A stretch of 9,873 nt of DNA from an uncultured Oscillospiraceae bacterium (lineage in GTDB: Bacteria; Bacillota; Clostridia; Oscillospirales; Oscillospiraceae), in NCBI GenBank assembly GCA_934636305.1, contig CAKUAM010000075.1:1-9873 (forward strand). Reading direction: 5' to 3'. The notes beneath the pieces are model-generated. The model searched no databases. It was not told the origin of the DNA and saw only the letters and a program-made list of their open reading frames with translations. Both the position numbers and the translations under genes were made by a program. Below are positions 5,557 through 9,873 of this stretch, piece by piece; position 1 is the first letter of the stretch, and each line of letters opens with the position of its first letter.

Positions 5557-7692
5557 TTATTGCTTGTCAGCAGCAGCGGCGAGCTCCTTGAGAGCATCCT
5601 TGCGGGAGAGATTGACACGGCCCTTCTCATCGATTTCTGTAACCTTGACCCAGGTCATGTCGCCGATGTTGAGAACATCTTCAACCTTTTCCACGCGGCG
5701 GTTCTCCAGCTTGGAGATGTGGATCATGCCGTCCTTGCCGGGAGCCAACTCGACGAATGCGCCGATGGGCAGGATGCGGACGACCTTGCCGTAATACAGC
5801 TTGCCGACTTCGGGGACAAAGCAGATATCGTCAATCATCTTCTTGGCAGCGTCGCAGGATGCGGCATCGGGAGAAGCAATGTGGATGGTGCCGTCGTCGT
5901 CGATGTCGACCTGTGCGCCGGATTCGGCCACGATCTTCTGGATCATGGAGCCGCCCTTGCCGATGACCTCGCGGATCTTGTCAACGTCAATTTTCATGGT
6001 GAGCATCTTGGGCGCGTACTCAGAGACATGGTCACGCGGCTTGGCGATGCAGGGGATCATGATCTCATTGAGAATCTCCAGTCTTGCCTTGCGGCAGCGC
6101 TCCAGTGCGTCAGCAATGATCTCCATGGTCAGACCGTCGTTCTTGAGGTCCATCTGGATGGCGGTGACGCCCTCTGTGGTACCGGCAACCTTGAAGTCCA
6201 TTTCGCCGTGGAAGTCCTCCACGCCCTGAATATCGGTGAACGTTCTCCATGTGCCGGTTTCCTTGTCGGAGATGAGGCCGCAGGAAATGCCGGCGACGGG
6301 GCGCTTGATGGGTACGCCTGCGTCCATCAGAGCCAGCGTCGAGCCGCAGATAGAGGCCTGGGAGGTCGAGCCGTTGGAGGAGACAACCTCGGAGACCACG
6401 CGGATGGCGTACGGGAACTCGTCAACGGACGGGATCACAGGCAGCAGGGCCTTTTCTGCCAGTGCGCCATGGCCGATCTCACGACGGGAGGTCGAACGGC
6501 TCGCACGGGCTTCGCCGGTGGACCACTGCGGCATATTATAGTGGTGGATATAGCGGCGCTCTGTCGCGTCATAGATGGTGTCGAGCTTCTGTGCGGCAGA
6601 GAGCGTATTGAGCGTGCAGACGGACAGAACCTGCGTCTGTCCTCTTGTAAACAGGCCTGAGCCATGCACACGCGGCAGAACGCCGACCTCGGCGTCCAGC
6701 GGACGGATCTCGTCCGGAGTACGGCCATCGACGCGCTTGCCCTCGAGCAGCCACTTCTTGACGATCTTCTTCTGCATCTTGTAGAGGCAGACATCGATCT
6801 GAACATCCCAGTCCTCCGCGTACTTTTCGCCGAACTTCTCCTTGAAGTCGACAACAGCCTCGGTCAGGCGGGCCTCGCGGACGTTCTTGTCGTCGGTATC
6901 AAGAGCGTAGGCAATCTTGTCCAGACCGTACTCGCACAGATCATCGAGCATTTCATGGTTGACAGCGGCCTTTTCAAATGTGAACTTCGGCTTGCCAATG
7001 GTATCAACGATGGTGTTGATGAACGCAACGATCTTTACGTTCGTCTCATGTGCCAGCTTGATGCACTCCATGAGGATATCTTCCTTGACCTCATTGGCCT
7101 CGGTTTCGATCATGACGACCTTCTCGTGGGTCGAGGCGATGGTCACGAAGCACTCGCAGGCGTTGCGCTGATCCTGAGAGGGGTTGACAATATATTTGCC
7201 GTCCAGATAGCAGACATTGGTGGTCGCGGTCGGGCCGTTCCAGGGAATGTCGGAATAGGCGATAACCAGGGAGGAGCCGATGGAGGCGACAATCTCAACG
7301 GGGTTGTCGTAATCCTGCGCAAGGATGGTATTGGTGAGAACTACATCGTTGCGAAGCTCTTCGTCAAAGAGCGGGCGCATCGGACGGTCGATGAGGCGGG
7401 AAATCAGCACGCCGCGGTCAGAGGGCTTGCCCTCGCGGCGGTTGAACGAGCCGGGAATGCGGCCGACGGCGTACATACGCTCCTCCACCTCAATGGTCAG
7501 AGGGAAGTAGTCAATGCCAGCCTTCGGCAGGGGAGAGGCGACAGCCGTGACAAGCACGACGGTATCGCCGTAGCGGCAGATGGCCTCTGCGTTGCAGAGC
7601 TCTGCGACCTTGCCGGTCTCGACCGTGAAGGTACGGCCGCCGATCTCGGTTTCAAAAATGTGGTGATTCGGATACTGCTTGTGGGTAATCAT
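5557..7692 (-). CDS. pnp: Polyribonucleotide nucleotidyltransferase (PNPase)
   Basis: This 711-residue enzyme degrades RNA 3' to 5' with phosphate, releasing nucleoside diphosphates; it works as a trimer in mRNA turnover. The first RNase PH domain (about 10-150) carries FNRREGKPSDR at 83-93 and SRLIDRPMRPLF at 98-109. The second (about 325-540) carries GLFTRGQTQVL at 346-356, REIGHGALAEKALLP at 404-418, the phosphate-binding GSTSQAS at 441-447, and D493, D499 and K501, equivalent to the E. coli metal and catalytic residues D486, D492 and K494. A KH domain with IGKGG (577-581) and an S1 domain (about 630-697) follow. I chose ATG 7692 because AAGGAGG lies seven bases before it; a longer reading from 7773 would run through the leader hairpin. 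rpsO lies upstream, the classical order. Confidence 0.97.
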   Translation of the reverse strand: MITHKQYPNHHIFETEIGGRTFTVETGKVAELCNAEAICRYGDTVVLVTAVASPLPKAGIDYFPLTIEVEERMYAVGRIPGSFNRREGKPSDRGVLISRLIDRPMRPLFDEELRNDVVLTNTILAQDYDNPVEIVASIGSSLVIAYSDIPWNGPTATTNVCYLDGKYIVNPSQDQRNACECFVTIASTHEKVVMIETEANEVKEDILMECIKLAHETNVKIVAFINTIVDTIGKPKFTFEKAAVNHEMLDDLCEYGLDKIAYALDTDDKNVREARLTEAVVDFKEKFGEKYAEDWDVQIDVCLYKMQKKIVKKWLLEGKRVDGRTPDEIRPLDAEVGVLPRVHGSGLFTRGQTQVLSVCTLNTLSAAQKLDTIYDATERRYIHHYNMPQWSTGEARASRSTSRREIGHGALAEKALLPVIPSVDEFPYAIRVVSEVVSSNGSTSQASICGSTLALMDAGVPIKRPVAGISCGLISDKETGTWRTFTDIQGVEDFHGEMDFKVAGTTEGVTAIQMDLKNDGLTMEIIADALERCRKARLEILNEIMIPCIAKPRDHVSEYAPKMLTMKIDVDKIREVIGKGGSMIQKIVAESGAQVDIDDDGTIHIASPDAASCDAAKKMIDDICFVPEVGKLYYGKVVRILPIGAFVELAPGKDGMIHISKLENRRVEKVEDVLNIGDMTWVKVTEIDEKGRVNLSRKDALKELAAAADKQ

Positions 7693-7720
7693 GAAAGAAC
7701 CTCCTTGAAATTTGGTGTTA

Positions 7721-7794
7721 TGCGTGGGAGGTTTAGCACTTGAAACAATGCCGGCGCGCCGGCGCTCTTTCAACTGCTAAATGTGACCCACGCA
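7721..7794 (-). promoter_or_regulatory. Long stem-loop in the pnp leader, candidate autoregulatory site
   Basis: A 74-base near-palindrome ends 28 bases before the pnp ATG. The paired arms are TGCGTGGG/CCCACGCA (7721-7728 with 7787-7794), TTTAGCA/TGCTAAA (7732-7738 with 7775-7781), TTGAAA/TTTCAA (7740-7745 with 7768-7773) and GCCGGC/GCCGGC (7750-7755 with 7758-7763): 27 Watson-Crick pairs with small interruptions. In E. coli, PNPase represses its own synthesis through a leader hairpin cut by RNase III. This element has a similar place and shape, but equivalence is an inference. Confidence 0.65.
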
Positions 7795-7825
7795 AGGATG
7801 GATGGTGGATGCGACTGCGCAGTGT

Positions 7826-7856
7826 AAAAAGGGGCGGTCGCCCGACCGCCCCTTTT
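7826..7856 (-). terminator. Terminator after rpsO
   Basis: GGGGCGGTCG (7831-7840) and CGACCGCCCC (7843-7852) form a very stable GC-rich hairpin. It is flanked by AAAAA on the plus side, which reads as five U on the minus-strand transcript, and by TTTT on the other side. It lies eight bases after the rpsO stop. Since I see no clear promoter between it and pnp, part of the pnp message probably comes from readthrough. Confidence 0.85.
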
Positions 7857-7864
7857 CTTATGAC

Positions 7865-8131
7865 TTACTTACGCAGGCCGAGCTTTGCAACGATTGCACG
7901 ATAACGGTTGATGTCCTTCTTGGCGAGGTAGTCGAGAAGGCTTCTGCGCTTACCGACCATCATGAGAAGGCCGCGGCGGGAGTGGTTGTCCTGCTTGTGC
8001 TCACGCAGGTGCTCAGTCAGGGTGTTGATCCGGGAGGTGAGGACAGCAATCTGAACCTCAGGCGAGCCGGTATCGCCGGGATGGGTAGCGTACTGCTCAA
8101 TGATAGCAGTCTTTTCTTCTTTGCGCATCAT
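7865..8131 (-). CDS. rpsO: 30S ribosomal protein S15
   Basis: This 88-residue primary-binding protein of the small ribosomal subunit contacts the central domain of 16S rRNA. The family sequence is clear: [24 protein letters not shown] at the N-terminus (in part), [19 protein letters not shown] in the middle and [12 protein letters not shown] at the end, with the normal length. Two ATG codons stand in tandem (8131 and 8128); AAAGGTGG lies nine bases before the first, which I prefer. The gene has its own promoter, a leader of about 117 bases with several alternative hairpins, and a strong terminator before pnp. S15 represses its own translation in several bacteria by binding the leader of its message. 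Confidence 0.97.
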   Translation of the reverse strand: MMRKEEKTAIIEQYATHPGDTGSPEVQIAVLTSRINTLTEHLREHKQDNHSRRGLLMMVGKRRSLLDYLAKKDINRYRAIVAKLGLRK

Positions 8132-8158
8132 AGTGTGTTTCCACCTTTCAAAATATTA

Positions 8159-8246
8159 CCCAGAGTCCAAGTATCGGGCAGGCAGAATACCCGCCTGCAA
8201 GCGGGCGATCTCCCGAAACTGGGGCGGAGGGCCGGCGCATAGCGCC
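8159..8246 (-). promoter_or_regulatory. Structured rpsO leader, possible S15-binding regulatory RNA
   Basis: In the minus-strand transcript, CCCAG (8219-8223) can pair with CTGGG (8159-8163) and close a domain. Inside, CCCGC/GCGGG (8190-8194 with 8201-8205), GCAGGC/GCCTGC (8178-8183 with 8193-8198) and CGGG/CCCG (8202-8205 with 8212-8215) are mutually exclusive hairpins. A further hairpin GGCGC/GCGCC (8234-8238 with 8242-8246) sits near the 5' end. Junctions and pseudoknots of this kind are used by S15 in other bacteria, but I cannot match this to a described class. Confidence 0.45.
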
Positions 8247-8254
8247 ACGCATTA

Positions 8255-8283
8255 AGAATAGCACACGAATATGGAAATGTAAA
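8255..8283 (-). promoter_or_regulatory. Promoter of rpsO
   Basis: On the minus strand there is TTTACA (8278-8283), a 17-bp spacer and TATTCT (8255-8260), with TG at the extended -10 position. Transcription should start near 8248, leaving about 117 bases of leader. Confidence 0.75.
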
Positions 8284-8288
8284 GCATA

Positions 8289-8302
8289 AAATGTGCACAT
8301 TT
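8289..8302. promoter_or_regulatory. Perfect 14-bp palindrome, possible operator
   Basis: AAATGTGCACATTT reads the same on both strands. It lies five bases upstream of the rpsO -35 box and directly before the weak aspartate kinase promoter candidate. Its symmetry and length suit a dimeric DNA-binding regulator; none is encoded in the window. Confidence 0.4.
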
Positions 8303-8303
8303 C

Positions 8304-8333
8304 TTGAAAAAATATCGGATGGCGGAGAATGAT
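8304..8333 (+). promoter_or_regulatory. Weak candidate promoter for the aspartate kinase gene
   Basis: TTGAAA (8304-8309), an 18-bp spacer and AATGAT (8328-8333), which matches the -10 consensus at four of six positions. It is the best pair I find between the divergent rpsO promoter and the gene, but it is not strong. I see no lysine riboswitch in the roughly 70-base leader. Confidence 0.25.
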
Positions 8334-8405
8334 TCTGACGGTGCTGCTTCCGGTCAAAATTCGACACCGCTGCATAGACTATCATATCCGGAAGGAGGGA
8401 AATCC

Positions 8406-9677
8406 ATGCTGAAGGTAACAAAATTCGGCGGCTCATCGCTGTGTGACAGTGCAGCCTTTCTGCGTGTGCGGGAGCTTGTGCTTTCGGATCCAGCGCGGCG
8501 TGTGGTTGTCGTGTCGGCAGCGGGGAAACGGCACACCGCCGACCATAAGATCACGGATCTTCTATATCTCTGCCATGCGCATCTGCAGTACGGTGTCAGC
8601 TGCTGGGATCTGTGGCGCAGAATCTCCGACCGGTATCGGGAGATCCGGGACGGATGTGCGCTGAATGTGCCGGTTGACGAGATTTTAAGCGGAATGTATG
8701 CTGCGTTTTCGCCCGGAGCGTCGCGCGACTGGATTGTCTCACGCGGGGAATATCTGTCTGCGGTTCTGATGGCGGAGCTGCTTGGCTTTACATTTGTGGA
8801 CGCAAAGGATTGGCTGCAGTTTGATGCTTGCGGGCGGATCCGGCAGGAGGCATCCTACGCGGCGCTGCGTTCCCTGGCCGATGGTCGGAAGATTGTGACA
8901 CCGGGCTTTTACGGGGTGAACCCGGACGGCACGATCCGCACGCTCTCGCGTGGCGGCTCGGATGTGACCGGAGCGCTTGCAGCTGCGGCGCTGCGCGCGG
9001 ATCTGTATGAAAACTGGACGGATGTACCGGGAATCCTGACGGCGGATCCGCGGATCATCCGGCAGCCGTCGCCGGTGCGGCAGCTGCGCTATGAGGATCT
9101 GCAGACGCTCTCGCGGGTTGGGCTGCAGGTGCTGCATGAGAGCGCAGTCGCGCCGGTCTGGCAGGCGGGGATTGCGCTGCGGATCTGCAGCACGCTCCAG
9201 CCAGAGCTGCCGGGCACGCTGATCCAGCCGCAGCTGGAGCCGCAGGCGGCGCAGCCGGAGATCTGCTTCGCCGGCAGACGGCAGCTTGCCATGCTGCGCA
9301 TCAGCAGGCTGCGGGAGGGCTGCAGCCCGGAGCAGCTGTTTGTACGCGAGCGGCTGCGGATGGTCTGCACGCAGGAGGTGTGCGGCCACCTGACGGCGAT
9401 TTTTGACATGCAGGCGGGCATGCAGCAGCTGCAGGAGCGGGCAAGTGCGGAGCTTGCGGCTGATGGCTGCACGCTGCGGGAGAATCTGAGCCTGATTGCG
9501 GCGCTCTGCCGGTCGACGGCGGCTGTACCGGAGCTTTTGCGGGCCATAGAAGGAAGCGGTGCACCGGTGCACCATCTGTGCCGGCGCGGGGAGTGTATCC
9601 TCCTGCTTGTGAACGACAGCCAGTACGAGATGGCGCTTCGCGCAGCCTATGCGGCGGCGCAGCGGATCAAAGATTGA
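8406..9677 (+). CDS. lysC: Aspartate kinase (monofunctional)
   Basis: This 423-residue enzyme phosphorylates L-aspartate with ATP, the entry step to lysine, diaminopimelate, threonine and methionine. The kinase domain (about 1-275) opens with KFGGSS at 6-11. It also has VVVVSAAGK at 33-41, SRGEYLSA at 112-119, TPGFYG at 165-170, SRGGSDVTG at 181-189 and ENWTDVPGILTADPRII at 202-218, followed by LQVLHESAVAPVW at 240-252. The C-terminal region (about 290-423) occupies the place of the two ACT domains that bind feedback inhibitors, but its motifs are poorly conserved. AAGGAGGG lies six bases before ATG 8406. It faces away from rpsO and is followed by a tRNA promoter overlapping its stop codon. 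The diaminopimelate product would link it to the cell-wall pathway, with murC in the same window but a separate transcript. Identity is firm; the isozyme name is conventional. Confidence 0.92.
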   Translation: MLKVTKFGGSSLCDSAAFLRVRELVLSDPARRVVVVSAAGKRHTADHKITDLLYLCHAHLQYGVSCWDLWRRISDRYREIRDGCALNVPVDEILSGMYAAFSPGASRDWIVSRGEYLSAVLMAELLGFTFVDAKDWLQFDACGRIRQEASYAALRSLADGRKIVTPGFYGVNPDGTIRTLSRGGSDVTGALAAAALRADLYENWTDVPGILTADPRIIRQPSPVRQLRYEDLQTLSRVGLQVLHESAVAPVWQAGIALRICSTLQPELPGTLIQPQLEPQAAQPEICFAGRRQLAMLRISRLREGCSPEQLFVRERLRMVCTQEVCGHLTAIFDMQAGMQQLQERASAELAADGCTLRENLSLIAALCRSTAAVPELLRAIEGSGAPVHHLCRRGECILLLVNDSQYEMALRAAYAAAQRIKD

Positions 9678-9703
9678 CAAGTGAAAATGACTTATGATAA
9701 AAT
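9674..9703 (+). promoter_or_regulatory. Promoter of the tRNA-Leu gene
   Basis: A perfect TTGACA (9674-9679), an 18-bp spacer and TAAAAT (9698-9703), with TG at the extended -10 position (9695-9696). The -35 box contains the TGA stop of the aspartate kinase gene (9675-9677). The start should be near 9710. Confidence 0.75.
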
Positions 9704-9707
9704 GAAA

Positions 9708-9734
9708 GGCAGTCGGGCAAAAGGCCCGGCTGCC
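9708..9734 (+). repeat. 11-bp hairpin at the start of the tRNA-Leu transcript
   Basis: GGCAGTCGGGC (9708-9718) pairs with GCCCGGCTGCC (9724-9734) around the loop AAAAG, with one T-G pair. No T-run follows, so it is unlikely to be a terminator for the aspartate kinase gene. By position it would form the very 5' end of the pre-tRNA, four bases before the tRNA. Confidence 0.6.
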
Positions 9735-9738
9735 CCAT

Positions 9739-9773
9739 GCGCCCGTGGTGGAATTGGCAGACACGATGGATTT
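9739..9773 (+). tRNA. tRNA-Leu 5' half, probably anticodon UAA, interrupted after position 34
   Basis: The sequence matches the 5' half of a leucine tRNA: acceptor strand GCGCCCG (9739-9745), TG, the D arm GTGG-AATTGGCAGA-CAC (9748-9764) typical of tRNA-Leu, G at 26, anticodon-stem strand ATGGA (9766-9770) and TTT (9771-9773) as positions 32, 33 and 34. A normal gene would continue with AA, a purine, TCCAT, a long variable arm and a T arm. Instead unrelated sequence follows for the remaining 100 bases, with no TCCAT, no GGTTCGAATCC-like T arm and no CGGGCGC. Either the gene is split by an intron or it is a broken remnant. Confidence 0.7.
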
Positions 9774-9873
9774 CGGTGATGTCACCTTGGTGAAGGTTTT
9801 TCTGGCATATAATCACATAACATGATACACTAAAAACAGCTGATGTGGAAATGCAGCTCATATGCGGGCATGA
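9774..9873 (+). other. Candidate 5' part of a group I intron in tRNA-Leu
   Basis: The tRNA breaks off exactly after U34 of the putative UAA anticodon, the insertion point of group I introns in cyanobacterial and plastid tRNA-Leu(UAA). GAA at 9792-9794 could pair with the exon end TTT to give a three-pair P1 with the required U-G at the splice site. GTTTTT (9796-9801) with AAAAAC (9832-9837) could be P2, and AGCTG (9838-9842) with CAGCT (9854-9858) a further stem. TATGCGGGCATGA (9861-9873) resembles the conserved P3/P4 stretch around TTGCGGG. The core motifs Q, R and S would lie beyond the window, so the call is tentative. A mobile-element junction is the alternative. Confidence 0.4.

Noticed and set aside
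5560..7743. Two long plus-strand frames (5560-6660 and 6664-7743) opposite pnp
   Set aside because: They are antisense shadows of the highly conserved PNPase frame; GC-rich codon structure keeps the opposite frame open.
7693..7773. Longer N-terminus for PNPase from 7773
   Set aside because: It would be translated through the leader hairpin; AAGGAGG precedes the ATG at 7692, where family similarity begins.
8304..8405. Upstream TTG start for the aspartate kinase (adding 34 residues)
   Set aside because: The extra residues are not family-like, and AAGGAGGG with ideal spacing marks the ATG at 8406.
8303..8405. Lysine riboswitch or T-box before the aspartate kinase gene
   Set aside because: The available leader is too short and I see none of the conserved motifs.
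9708..9734. Hairpin as terminator of the aspartate kinase gene
   Set aside because: No T-run follows; the sequence continues with CCATGCGCC into the tRNA. Any terminator for the kinase message is not evident here.
8739..9785. 348-residue minus-strand frame opposite the aspartate kinase gene
   Set aside because: Shadow of the kinase gene with Arg/Gln-rich composition; it also crosses the tRNA promoter.

Overview
The window reads as a piece of core chromosome from a fairly GC-rich Firmicute, most likely class Clostridia (an Oscillospirales-type gut anaerobe is my best guess). The evidence is strong AGGAGG-type ribosome binding sites, TTGACA/TATAAT promoters with 17-18 bp spacers, hairpin-plus-U terminators, the rpsO-pnp pair, and a MurC with a Clostridia-like variant motif. 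The taxon is an inference. I see no insertion sequence, CRISPR array or phage gene.

Layout from left to right. The minus strand carries a tRNA-Val(CAC) gene (1-76) and, upstream of it, cca (119-1243), the CCA-adding enzyme. A divergent promoter region (about 1281-1367) separates cca from murC (1390-2760, plus strand), which adds the first amino acid to the peptidoglycan precursor. murC is followed by a hairpin, a good intrinsic terminator and about 140 bases of non-coding DNA rich in inverted repeats. A near-consensus promoter then drives a two-gene plus-strand unit: a six-segment membrane protein with a C-terminal zinc ribbon (3080-4069) and a 54-residue membrane peptide (4082-4246). A 19-bp bidirectional terminator (4259-4300) separates this unit from a convergent MFS transporter (4304-5494). 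Further upstream on the minus strand are pnp (polynucleotide phosphorylase, 5557-7692) and rpsO (ribosomal protein S15, 7865-8131), both with structured leaders. Divergent from rpsO is a monofunctional aspartate kinase (8406-9677). The window ends in a promoter and the 5' half of a tRNA-Leu gene.

How the genes fit together: cca, the two tRNA genes, rpsO and pnp belong to translation, tRNA maturation and RNA turnover. murC and aspartate kinase feed cell-wall and aspartate-family amino-acid synthesis. The two membrane proteins and the MFS transporter are unassigned.

The most unusual signal is at the right edge. The tRNA-Leu gene is normal up to the third U of the anticodon loop (position 34) and then changes into non-tRNA, hairpin-rich sequence. 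That is the position of the group I intron in cyanobacterial and plastid tRNA-Leu(UAA), and the next 100 bases contain pieces that can be read as P1, P2 and P3/P4 of such an intron. The window stops before this can be proved. Secondary points are a 74-nt, 27-bp hairpin in the pnp leader, a possible S15-binding leader in front of rpsO, a perfect 14-bp palindrome between rpsO and the aspartate kinase gene, and overlapping divergent cca/murC promoters.
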